In this document: positions 26,159-33,903 of the stretch, piece after piece
Numbering within the stretch: the stretch's first letter is position 1
Layout of the letters: the number at the start of each line of letters is the position of its first letter
Assembly (NCBI RefSeq): GCF_039696035.1
Contig: NZ_CP155567.1
Coordinates: 4,211,001-4,275,000 of the forward strand
Source: Microbulbifer sp. SAOS-129_SWC
GTDB taxonomy: Bacteria; Pseudomonadota; Gammaproteobacteria; Pseudomonadales; Cellvibrionaceae
Direction: 5' to 3'
Length of the DNA: 64,000 nucleotides
Notes under the pieces: generated by a model
Told to the model about the DNA's origin: nothing
Database searches by the model: none
What the model saw: the letters and a program-made list of their open reading frames with translations, nothing else
Translations under genes and position numbers: made by a program

Positions 26159-26698
26159 ATGAAACAACTAAAAATGCTCGCGCTGTCCGGCAGCCTGCGC
26201 CGGGATTCCTATAACAGCGCCGCGCTGCGCGCACTGCAGCTACTGGCGCCGGCGGCTATCGATATCCGCGTGGGTGATATCGGTGGCCTGCCGCTGTTCA
26301 ACCCGGACCGGGAAGACGAGGCGATCGCCGCAGTCGCGGAGCTTAAAGCCGATCTGGCGCTTTGCGACGGGCTGGTGATCGCCAGCCCGGAATACGCGCA
26401 CGGAATCAGCGGGCCGATGAAGAATGCGCTGGATTGGCTGGTGAGCGGTACGGAATTTCCGTCCAAACCGATCATGCTGATCAATACCTCGCCGCGCGCG
26501 CACCATGCGCTGGACGCGCTGAAGGAGGTGCTCGCGACCATGTCCGGCACGCTGTTCGAGGAAGCATTCGTGTCGATTCCACTGCTCGGCAGTGGTCTCG
26601 ACAGCGCAACCATCGCCACCGATAGTCTCTGCGCGGAGCAACTGTGCCGCGGCCTGCAGGCGTTTGCCGCGGCTATCCGCACGCTGCAGAGCGGCTGA
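26159..26698 (+). CDS. NAD(P)H-dependent FMN reductase
   Basis: 179 residues, flavodoxin-like. LALSGSLRRDSYNSAALRAL (6-25) is the FMN phosphate loop (GSxRxxSxN), and ASPEYAHGISGPMKNALDWL (80-99) is the flavin-ring motif SPEYxxxxxGxLKNALDW of the NAD(P)H-dependent reductase family (chromate, quinone and azo reductases). Cytosolic. It probably forms an operon with the cupin gene upstream. Confidence 0.9.
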   Translation: MKQLKMLALSGSLRRDSYNSAALRALQLLAPAAIDIRVGDIGGLPLFNPDREDEAIAAVAELKADLALCDGLVIASPEYAHGISGPMKNALDWLVSGTEFPSKPIMLINTSPRAHHALDALKEVLATMSGTLFEEAFVSIPLLGSGLDSATIATDSLCAEQLCRGLQAFAAAIRTLQSG

Positions 26699-26803
26699 GA
26701 CCCACGCTCGATGGGGACGGCCGCGCCGGTTCAGTTGTAAAAGCCGGCCAGTTGGGATAAAAAGCAGGCCAAATTCAATTCCCTATCCCAAAAGGCCTTT
26801 CCG

Positions 26804-27673
26804 ATGCGCTATTTAACCGCATTACTGGCTCTGTTGGTGTCTGTGTGCAGCCATGCCGCAGACGCCCAGCGCCCGCAATTCACCTTCACCGCCATTCCCG
26901 ACCAGAACGAAGCCGAGCTGGTGCGCCGATTCAGCCAGGTGGCCGACTACCTGTCGGAGGAGCTGCAGGTGGATGTGAAATACATTCCGGTGAAGAGCTA
27001 CCCGGCGGCGATCACCGCCTTCCGCAACAACCAGGTGCAGCTGGCCTGGTTCGGCGGCCTGTCCGGTGTACAGGCGCGCCGCGCGGTGCCCGGTTCGGAG
27101 GCCATCGCCCAGGGCTACGAGGACCAGCTGTTCAAGAGCTACTTCATCGCCCACAAGAGCACCGGCATCAAAGCCGGTGACACGCTGCCCAAGGCCATCG
27201 CCGGACACTCGTTCACATTCGGCTCCAAGGGGTCCACTTCCGGGCGCCTGATGCCGGAATTCTATATTCGCCAGACGTTCGGCGAGGCACCGAAGAAGGT
27301 CTTCTCCCGCGTGGGTTTCAGCGGCGACCACAGCCGCACCATCGCGCTGGTGCAGTCCGGCGCCTACGATGTCGGCGCGGTGAACTACTCGGTGTGGGAC
27401 AAGGCCGTTGCCGACGGCAAGGTGGATACCAGCCTGGTGTCGGTGATCTGGACCACCCCCACCTACGCCGACTACCAGTGGACCGTGCGCGGCGATGTGG
27501 ACAAGCAGTTTGGTGCCGGCTTCAAGGCGAAGCTGACCAAGGCGCTGCTCGAGCTGCACGACAAGAAAATCCTGGATACTTTCCCGCGCAGCAAGTTCGT
27601 GCCCGCCAGTAACAACACCTACAAGGCGATCGAGCAGACGGCGACCGATATCGGCCTGCTCAACGATTTCTGA
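26804..27673 (+). CDS. ABC transporter substrate-binding protein (phosphonate/selenate type)
   Basis: 289 residues. Signal peptide MRYLTALLALLVSVCSHAAD, then a PhnD-like fold (FTFTAIPDQNEAELVRRFSQ, YIPVKSYPAAITAFRNNQVQ, LAWFGGLSGVQARRAVPG, FGSKGSTSGRLMPEFYIR). The sequence type is close to the group that databases label putative selenate ABC transporter, and more distantly to phosphonate binders. The ligand is an oxyanion by family, not by proof. First gene of a four-gene operon; the stop overlaps the ATPase start. Confidence 0.85.
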   Translation: MRYLTALLALLVSVCSHAADAQRPQFTFTAIPDQNEAELVRRFSQVADYLSEELQVDVKYIPVKSYPAAITAFRNNQVQLAWFGGLSGVQARRAVPGSEAIAQGYEDQLFKSYFIAHKSTGIKAGDTLPKAIAGHSFTFGSKGSTSGRLMPEFYIRQTFGEAPKKVFSRVGFSGDHSRTIALVQSGAYDVGAVNYSVWDKAVADGKVDTSLVSVIWTTPTYADYQWTVRGDVDKQFGAGFKAKLTKALLELHDKKILDTFPRSKFVPASNNTYKAIEQTATDIGLLNDF

Positions 27674-28350
27674 TGGGCGACCTGCTCGAGCTGCGCCACT
27701 GCCGGCTCACCTACCCCAGTGGCGATCGCCGCGGGGCCGAGCGGCTGGCGCTGGCGATCGACCAACTGAGTATTCGTACCGGTGACCGCATCGCGCTGCT
27801 GGGCAGGAGCGGTGCCGGCAAGAGCACGCTGTTGCACCACCTGCGCCGGCAGCTGGCGCATACCAGCAGCTGGTGCCCGCAGCAGGCCTCGCTGGTGCCG
27901 CAGCTGAAGGCCTTTCACAATATCTACGCCGGCGCGCTGCAACGCCACTCGGCGCTCACCAACCTGAAGAACCTGCTGCTGCCGTCGCCGCGCTTTCGCG
28001 CGGAGATCGCGGCACTTGCAGAACCGCTCGGCATTGCCGAATTGCTGTGGAACAAGGCGGATGCGCTGTCCGGCGGCCAGCAACAGCGCGTGGCCGTGGC
28101 GCGCGCCCTCTACCAGCGCAAGCCGGTGCTGCTGGCCGATGAGCCGGTGGCGGCACTGGATCCGCAGCAAGGCGAGCAGGTGCTGGCGCTGCTGCTGGAG
28201 CGCCACGACACCGCGGTGGTGGCGCTGCACGACGCCGGGCTGGCGCAGCGACTGTGCAATCGTATTATCGGCCTGCGCGACGGTGCCCTGCTGTTCGACT
28301 GCGCCGCCGAAAAGGTGGACGACGCCGCGCTCGCGCAGCTGTACCGATGA
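27673..28350 (+). CDS. ABC transporter ATPase (PhnC-like)
   Basis: 225 residues. Walker A LLGRSGAGKSTLLHH (about 40-54), Q-loop region WCPQQASLVPQLKAFHNIYA, signature ALSGGQQQRVAVARALYQ and Walker B VLLADEPVAALDP. It powers the importer encoded with 26804-27673 and 28347-29849. Its ATG shares one base with the upstream stop, and its stop overlaps the permease start (ATGA), so translation is coupled. Confidence 0.93.
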   Translation: MGDLLELRHCRLTYPSGDRRGAERLALAIDQLSIRTGDRIALLGRSGAGKSTLLHHLRRQLAHTSSWCPQQASLVPQLKAFHNIYAGALQRHSALTNLKNLLLPSPRFRAEIAALAEPLGIAELLWNKADALSGGQQQRVAVARALYQRKPVLLADEPVAALDPQQGEQVLALLLERHDTAVVALHDAGLAQRLCNRIIGLRDGALLFDCAAEKVDDAALAQLYR

Positions 28351-29849
28351 TCGGTTTCCTCGGCGAAGCGCGCAGCCTGCGCAAACTCACCTTCTATTTT
28401 GCTCTGGCGGCACTGCTGTGCGTGGCCTTTGCCGATATCCAGATCACCACTCGCAGCCCCGGCCACGAGCTGTGGCTGATGGCGCACGGGCTGCTGACAC
28501 CGCGCATCCCCGACTGGCACCAGTGGCTGGATGCCGTGCTCTACACGCTGACGTTTTCCCTGCAGGGCGTGGTACTGGCCGCGATCGGCGGTTTCGCGAT
28601 GGCGGTGTTTTACCAGCGTGCCCGCGTGCGTCTCGTGGCCGCCTGCCTGCGCTCGGTGCACGAGGTGTTCTGGGCGCTGCTGTTTATCCAGGTATTCGGC
28701 ATTTCCACGCTCACCGGCGTACTCGCCATCGCGTTGCCGTTTGCCGGCACCATGGCCAAGGTCTACGGCGAGCAGCTGGAGGAAGTGGATGCGGCACCGT
28801 CGCGCGCGCTGCGCGCAGCCGGGCGCACAACGCTCAGCGAGTTCTTTTACACACGCCTGCCACTGGCGCTGCACGCGATGCGCCACTACACCGGCTACCG
28901 CATGGAGTGCGCCATCCGCTCGTCGGTGGTGCTCGGCTTTATCGGCCTGCCGACACTGGGGTTTCACCTGGAGACGGCGCTCAGGACCGGCGAGTACTCG
29001 GCGGCCAGCGCGCTGCTGCTGACCCTATTGGCGCTGATCTATTCGCTGCGCTTCTGGTTCCGCGCCAGATTGCTGTGGCTATTGGTACCGGCGGCGTTTA
29101 TCGCCAAACCCATCTCATCACCGGCGGGGGTCAGCGGCCTGGGGCAGTTCCTGCACGACTGCATCCCGGCGCCGCTGCGCAGCGACTGGCCACTGGAAAA
29201 GACCCTGCACTGGGCACAGTGGCTGGGGGAGCAGGTGGTCACCGGGGTGTGGAACACCGCACTGCTGGCACAGATTGCACTGGTGCTGACGGGCACCTTT
29301 GCCCTGCTCGGCTCCACGCTGAACTCCTCGCACTTTGTCAGCGGTGCCGGGCGGCGCCTCGGCGACGGTCTGCTGCTGTTGCTGCGCTCACTGCCGGACT
29401 ACCTGCTGAATTTTATCGGCCTGATCGTGCTGGGGCCGTCGATGCTGCCGGCGATCATTGCCATGACCCTGCACAACGGCGCCATCATCGGCCATCTGCT
29501 GGGCAAGCACAGCGATGAAGTACCGGCGCCGGCATTTCCGGCGCCCAGCCTCAGCCGTTTCGCCTATCATTACGTGCCCACGCTGTACCAGCGCTTCCTG
29601 GCCTACTGCTTCTACCGCTGGGAAATCATCATCCGCGAGACAGCGATGCTGGGGGTACTGGGCATTCCGACGCTGGGCTTTTATATCGACTCGGCCTTCC
29701 AGTTTATGCATTTCGACGCGGCGCTGATCCTGATCGCCGCCAGCGCCGCTCTGACACTGGCCGCCGACCAGGTATCGCAGCGGCTGCGCCGGCAACTGCG
29801 CCCGCCGGTGGCGGCGGTCCGCGCGGTGGTGGCACCAATCACGAGCTGA
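28347..29849 (+). CDS. ABC transporter permease, two fused PhnE-like domains
   Basis: 500 residues. Two BPD_transp_1 halves joined in one chain: the first has the coupling loop around QLEEVDAAPSRALRAAGRTT (about 145-164) and VVLGFIGLPTLGFHLETALR; the second has FLAYCFYRWEIIIRETAMLG and VLGIPTLGFYIDSAF near residues 420-450. The EAA-like loop of the second half (FPAPSLSRFAYHYVPTLYQR) is weaker. PhnE permeases usually have one domain of about 260 residues and dimerise; this one supplies both halves. It overlaps the ATPase gene by four bases. Confidence 0.88.
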   Translation: MIGFLGEARSLRKLTFYFALAALLCVAFADIQITTRSPGHELWLMAHGLLTPRIPDWHQWLDAVLYTLTFSLQGVVLAAIGGFAMAVFYQRARVRLVAACLRSVHEVFWALLFIQVFGISTLTGVLAIALPFAGTMAKVYGEQLEEVDAAPSRALRAAGRTTLSEFFYTRLPLALHAMRHYTGYRMECAIRSSVVLGFIGLPTLGFHLETALRTGEYSAASALLLTLLALIYSLRFWFRARLLWLLVPAAFIAKPISSPAGVSGLGQFLHDCIPAPLRSDWPLEKTLHWAQWLGEQVVTGVWNTALLAQIALVLTGTFALLGSTLNSSHFVSGAGRRLGDGLLLLLRSLPDYLLNFIGLIVLGPSMLPAIIAMTLHNGAIIGHLLGKHSDEVPAPAFPAPSLSRFAYHYVPTLYQRFLAYCFYRWEIIIRETAMLGVLGIPTLGFYIDSAFQFMHFDAALILIAASAALTLAADQVSQRLRRQLRPPVAAVRAVVAPITS

Positions 29850-29864
29850 AACGGGGGATTCCCG

Positions 29865-30179
29865 ATGCCCAACCTCCTTGCCGACCTGCCGCGGAATCTC
29901 GACGACGAGGTCTTCGAGGATATCGTGCGCAGCGCCAGTGTGCGGATCGAGCGCATCGTTTCCAATGGGCAGTCATCACCCGAGTCCGGCTGGTACGACC
30001 AGGACGAACACGAATGGGTGGCGGTATTGCAGGGCAGTGCAGAGCTGACCTTCGACGACGGCAGCAAAGTACAGCTCGGCAGCGGCGATCACCTCAATAT
30101 CCCCGCCCACCGCCGCCACCGTGTCAGCTGGACCGATCCACAGCGGCCCACCATCTGGCTGGCGGTGTTCTACCGCTAG
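29865..30179 (+). CDS. Cupin-domain protein of the ABC operon
   Basis: 104 residues. One cupin barrel: ESGWYDQDEHEWVAVLQGSA carries motif 1 (H and E present), and GDHLNIPAHRRHRVSWTD carries motif 2. It is 15 bases behind the permease stop, so it belongs to the transporter operon. It may bind or modify the imported ligand. Specific function unknown. Confidence 0.82.
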   Translation: MPNLLADLPRNLDDEVFEDIVRSASVRIERIVSNGQSSPESGWYDQDEHEWVAVLQGSAELTFDDGSKVQLGSGDHLNIPAHRRHRVSWTDPQRPTIWLAVFYR

Positions 30180-30245
30180 CGCCGTTTTTCACTGCCGCGC
30201 GGCACTGCTACCATGGCGAAAAAGTAATAAGAAACCCGGATCCCC

Positions 30246-30959
30246 ATGCAGGCAGAGACGAAGAGAAACCTGGCGCTACTGGCGCTGACGCTGGCGCTGG
30301 TCCCATCCGCGGTGTACTTTTCCCTACACCGCGCCGGTGACAACTTCCTGTGGTATTGCCTGCTGATCGCCGCCCTGCCGCTCGCGGTTGCCCAACGGCT
30401 GTTGAAACGCCTCCTCCCGGACGCACAACGCACGGTGGAAGAACCCCCTATCCGCGGCCTGGAAGAAAACCGCATTTACCAGCCGGCTACCAATATGGTC
30501 CCCAAGCTGGTGGCGATATTCCCGCTGGTGTTCGGCCTGGCGATACTGCTGAGCGGCTACCGAAAGTCCTCCGCGGTGCTGCTGGTGGGCGGCGGCCTGC
30601 TGTTGGTGGTGGGGCTGTGGACGCTGGCGGCCCAGTCCCACCGCTATATCGATCTGCACAAGCGGCAGGTGGTCAGGAGCAAGCGCTGGCTGTGGTTCAA
30701 CTGGCGCGAGGCGATACCGCTGGCGCACTTTGATCGTATTGCGATCCTCAGGCACTCGAATTCAAGCGGCTCCGATACACAGGTCTACTGCAGCGTAAAC
30801 CTGGTCGGCAGGCACGTCGCCACCGCCGCGATCTTCTTCAATATCAATATGCATCTGGAAAACTTTTTCGGTCCCGACCAGTACCCGCGGGCCTGCCGCT
30901 ATGGCGAGCGTTGTGCCGAGCTGCTCGGGATCAGGTTTGTCGGCGAGGAGGCCGACTGA
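30246..30959 (+). CDS. Membrane protein of unknown function
   Basis: 237 residues. Four membrane helices in the first half (LALLALTLALVPSAVYFSL; WYCLLIAALPLAVAQRLL; LVAIFPLVFGLAILLSGY; AVLLVGGGLLLVVGLWTLA), then a soluble beta-rich domain (HRYIDLHKRQVVRSKRWLWF; YCSVNLVGRHVATAAIFFNI). No family recognised. It ends three bases before the next gene, so the two are probably co-transcribed. Confidence 0.7.
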   Translation: MQAETKRNLALLALTLALVPSAVYFSLHRAGDNFLWYCLLIAALPLAVAQRLLKRLLPDAQRTVEEPPIRGLEENRIYQPATNMVPKLVAIFPLVFGLAILLSGYRKSSAVLLVGGGLLLVVGLWTLAAQSHRYIDLHKRQVVRSKRWLWFNWREAIPLAHFDRIAILRHSNSSGSDTQVYCSVNLVGRHVATAAIFFNINMHLENFFGPDQYPRACRYGERCAELLGIRFVGEEAD

Positions 30960-30962
30960 ATT

Positions 30963-31604
30963 ATGCAGGGTTCAGTCGAGGCTACACCTCCACCGCCCGC
31001 CACCACCGGTTACCGCTGGACGGTTCCGCGCCTGCTGGTGGCCCTGCGCCTGTTGCTGGCGCCGCTGGCCATTCTACTCGTGCTGCCCGACTGGCCGCGC
31101 TGGTTATGGATGGTCCAGTTCCTGCTGGCCATCGTCTCGGATATTTACGATGGCAAGCTGGCGCGCCGCTGGGGCACCAGCTCGGCGGGATTGCGCCGCG
31201 CGGACAGTATCGTCGACTCGATTTACACCTTTGCCTGCCTGGCGGCCTTCTGGCTCGCGGAACCGCAGATCATCGCCGCACACTGGCCCGGCATTGTCCT
31301 GGTGATGGCGCTGGATCTGATGCGACGGATAATCGACTGGAGCAAATTCGGCAGGGCCGCCAGTTACCACGCCCACAGTATGCGCGCGTTCGGGGTGTCA
31401 CTGATCCCGGTGGCGATCCTGCTGCTCGGTTTCGGACAGGTGTACTGGGTACTGTGGGCATCACTGGCGATCGGGTGCGTGGCACAGCTGGAGGCGCTGG
31501 CAATGTCACTGGTGCTGCCGCGCTGGACCTGCGACGTCAAACACCTCGGCATCGCCCTGGCACTGCGCCGCGCATCCCGCCGCGCTGATTCGCACCGCGG
31601 CTGA
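30963..31604 (+). CDS. CDP-alcohol phosphatidyltransferase family protein
   Basis: 213 residues, about six membrane helices. The active-site motif is SDIYDGKLARRWGTSSAGL followed by RRADSIVDS: DG-x2-AR-x12-D-x3-D is kept, which gives the four metal-binding aspartates (the glycine of the consensus is shifted by one residue). It transfers a phosphatidyl group from CDP-diacylglycerol to an alcohol acceptor in the inner membrane. The acceptor is not determinable. It begins three bases after the membrane-protein gene at 30246-30959. Confidence 0.85.
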   Translation: MQGSVEATPPPPATTGYRWTVPRLLVALRLLLAPLAILLVLPDWPRWLWMVQFLLAIVSDIYDGKLARRWGTSSAGLRRADSIVDSIYTFACLAAFWLAEPQIIAAHWPGIVLVMALDLMRRIIDWSKFGRAASYHAHSMRAFGVSLIPVAILLLGFGQVYWVLWASLAIGCVAQLEALAMSLVLPRWTCDVKHLGIALALRRASRRADSHRG

Positions 31605-31653
31605 CACGCGCGCTACTAAAATGACGCCAACCGCAGCCGGAATCTACACCGCC

Positions 31654-32565
31654 ATGATGACTGCCTCAACGCCACGCCCTGCACTGTTCCAATTGCTCGC
31701 CCTGGCGCTCACCCTGCTGTTGCCGTTCCCGGCACTGGCTCAGGATGCGCCCGACTACCGTATCGAGCAGATGAAAGACAACGTCTACCGCTTCAGTGCC
31801 GGCCATTATCGCTCGGTATTTATGGTCACCGACGCAGGCATCTTCGTCACCGACCCGATCAATCCCGACGCGGCCCGCTGGCTGCGGGCCGAGCTGCAAC
31901 GGCGCTTCCGGCAACCGATCCGCTACCTGGCTTACAGCCACAACCATGTGGACCACACCCTCGGCGGTAGGGAACTGGCAGACAGCGGCACCACAGTTGT
32001 GGCGCAGGAGTATGCCGCCGAGGATCTGGCCTGGACCCGGGTGCCCACTGCCCTGCCGGATGTAACCTTTCGCGACCAGCTGACGATAAACTTGGGCAAC
32101 AGCCACGTTACCCTGCGCTATTACGGACCGAACAACGGCCGCGGCTCTGTGAGCATGCGCTTTATGCCCGCCAACGTGCTCTATGTGGTGGACTGGATTG
32201 TTGTCGGCCGCATGCCCTACAAGGATCTGCCCGGCTACGATATCCACGGCATGATCCGCTCCACCCGCGAGGTACTCGCCGGCGCGCCCTTCGACCTGTT
32301 TATCGGCGGCCACGCCGATACCGGCAGCCGCGCGGATGTGAAGCGTTACCTGGCTTACCTAGAGGCACTCTACAACGCGGTGCGTGACGGTATGCTGGCC
32401 GGCAAATCGCTACAGACACTGCAGGCAGAAATCCGCCTGCCGCAATTCAGTGACCTGAAAATGTACGACGAGTGGCTGCCGCTCAATGTGGCGGGGGTCT
32501 ACCGCACATTGACGGACATGTCCTATTTCAACCTGCGTAAGGACACGGCTTCGCATGCCCGATAA
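31654..32565 (+). CDS. Exported MBL-fold metallo-hydrolase with altered zinc site
   Basis: 303 residues. Signal peptide (ALFQLLALALTLLLPFPALAQ) and a metallo-beta-lactamase fold: SHNHVDHTLGG is a complete HxHxDH motif, and GGHADTG gives the late histidine. The middle zinc histidine, normally in a GPAHTxGD context, appears as YYGPNNGRGS, and the bridging Asp appears as VVDW. So the second zinc site is probably altered. Periplasmic. Substrate unknown. The ATG at 31654 is preferred over 31621 because it starts the signal peptide directly. The next gene overlaps its end by 11 bases. Confidence 0.82.
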   Translation: MMTASTPRPALFQLLALALTLLLPFPALAQDAPDYRIEQMKDNVYRFSAGHYRSVFMVTDAGIFVTDPINPDAARWLRAELQRRFRQPIRYLAYSHNHVDHTLGGRELADSGTTVVAQEYAAEDLAWTRVPTALPDVTFRDQLTINLGNSHVTLRYYGPNNGRGSVSMRFMPANVLYVVDWIVVGRMPYKDLPGYDIHGMIRSTREVLAGAPFDLFIGGHADTGSRADVKRYLAYLEALYNAVRDGMLAGKSLQTLQAEIRLPQFSDLKMYDEWLPLNVAGVYRTLTDMSYFNLRKDTASHAR

Positions 32566-33169
32566 GAGCAAAACCGTGCTGCTGGTGCCCGGCATCTTCG
32601 ATCGCGGCTATTCCATGCACAGGATGCGGCGTGCGCTGAATGAGCGCGGCTTCAATGCGCACTATATCCACCTGCAGTACAACTCCGGCTGGCACGGCAT
32701 GGAGTACCTCTCTTACCAGCTGCAGAGCCAGATCGAGGCGCTGATCGAAACCGGGCACACCTTTGCCCTGGTCGGTTTCAGTATGGGCGGCATCGTGGCG
32801 CGGCACTACCTGCAGGCCCGTGACGGCATGGCGCGGGTGCACAAGTTCATCACCCTCTCCAGCCCGCACTACGGCAGCCTGTGGGCCAACTTCCTGCCGT
32901 ATGCCGGTGGCCGCCAGCTGCGTATTGGCAGCCGTTTCCTGGCCGCGCTGAACCGGGATATCCACAACCTGGCGCCGCTGCAGCCGGTATCACTCTGGAC
33001 CCCGTACGACGTGACCATCGTGCCGCATACCAGTTCACGCCTGCCGCTGGGCGCGACCTACCAGATACCGGTGAAGCTGCACCGCTGGGTACCGCTGGAC
33101 GCGCGGGTGATCTCCATCGTCGGCGACGAACTGGCCGCAGCTTTGGACCGCCCCGTCGACGGCGCATAA
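32555..33169 (+). CDS. Alpha/beta hydrolase (lipase/esterase-like)
   Basis: 204 residues. VLLVPGIFDRGYSMHRMRRA (oxyanion region) and nucleophile elbow LVGFSMGGIVARHYLQA (GxSxGG), then ITLSSPHYGSLWANFL as in small PGAP1/EstA-like lipases. The catalytic acid and His are less clear (perhaps D in WTPYDVTIVPHTSS with its H). No signal peptide. It overlaps the MBL-fold gene upstream, so it is translationally coupled. Confidence 0.8.
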   Translation: MPDKSKTVLLVPGIFDRGYSMHRMRRALNERGFNAHYIHLQYNSGWHGMEYLSYQLQSQIEALIETGHTFALVGFSMGGIVARHYLQARDGMARVHKFITLSSPHYGSLWANFLPYAGGRQLRIGSRFLAALNRDIHNLAPLQPVSLWTPYDVTIVPHTSSRLPLGATYQIPVKLHRWVPLDARVISIVGDELAAALDRPVDGA

Positions 33170-33261
33170 ACTCACCGCTCCGTCGCAACCACCGGCATCG
33201 CGCGCGAACTCACGGCGATAGGCTATATACAGGTAAGCGCAAGCAATGGTCGGCGGATGCC

Positions 33262-33621
33262 ATGGAGCAGGATTTCCTCAACATTATCAAAGTGACCGGC
33301 TACGCCATTGAGTCTTTCGGCGTCGCCGTGGTCCTGATCGGCTCTATCGTGACCACGCAGCAGTTTGTGCGCAGCTACCGGCAGCTGGAGCCGGGGCAGG
33401 CCTACCGCAAATACCGCCAGGACCTCGGCCGCGCGATCATTCTCGGCCTGGAATTCCTGATCGCCGGCGACATCATCCGCACGGTGGTCGTATCCGACTC
33501 TCTCGAGAATGTGGGCATCCTCGCCCTGATTGTGCTGATCCGGGCCTTCCTGAGTGTCATGCTGAGCTTCGAAGTCGAAGAAAGAATCCCCTGGCGGCGC
33601 AAAGGCACTTCCAACAATTGA
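33262..33621 (+). CDS. DUF1622 membrane protein
   Basis: 119 residues. Helices at about 10-30 (GYAIESFGVAVVLIGSIVTT), 53-70 (IILGLEFLIAGDIIRTVVV) and 80-105 (VGILALIVLIRAFLSVMLSF), with a basic cytosolic loop containing RKYRQDLGRA. This is the DUF1622 pattern, of unknown function. The ATG at 33262 begins the family homology; the longer frame upstream is a shadow over the hydrolase gene. Confidence 0.85.
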   Translation: MEQDFLNIIKVTGYAIESFGVAVVLIGSIVTTQQFVRSYRQLEPGQAYRKYRQDLGRAIILGLEFLIAGDIIRTVVVSDSLENVGILALIVLIRAFLSVMLSFEVEERIPWRRKGTSNN

Positions 33622-33903
33622 GTGACATAGTGGCAAAACGCTGGTACCCGGTTCTTCAGAGCCTCCCCCCTCCTCAACTCCTAGCGCGCCTCGGTACCGG
33701 CGCCGATGAGTCTGGCCACCACCAACGGATGAACGTATCCACCGGACGCTTTTTTCGAGACGATAGGGGCCAGTCCGCTCACGTCCGTTGCAATTAAGCC
33801 GGCAGTTTGCAAAACGTAAGAAGTTTCGGTTTATTGTCCTCTCCATCTCCGAACGAGCGCCCCTGCCTGGCTCGACGGAGCAACAGAAGAATAAGGATCA
33901 ACC

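Noticed and set aside
28016-29518. 500-residue open frame within the permease gene
   Set aside because: Out of frame with the ABC operon, rich in Arg, Ala and Gly, no recognisable motifs.
30182-30245. Possible small RNA or promoter between the cupin and the membrane protein gene
   Set aside because: Only 66 bases, no hairpin with T run and no clear -10 element.
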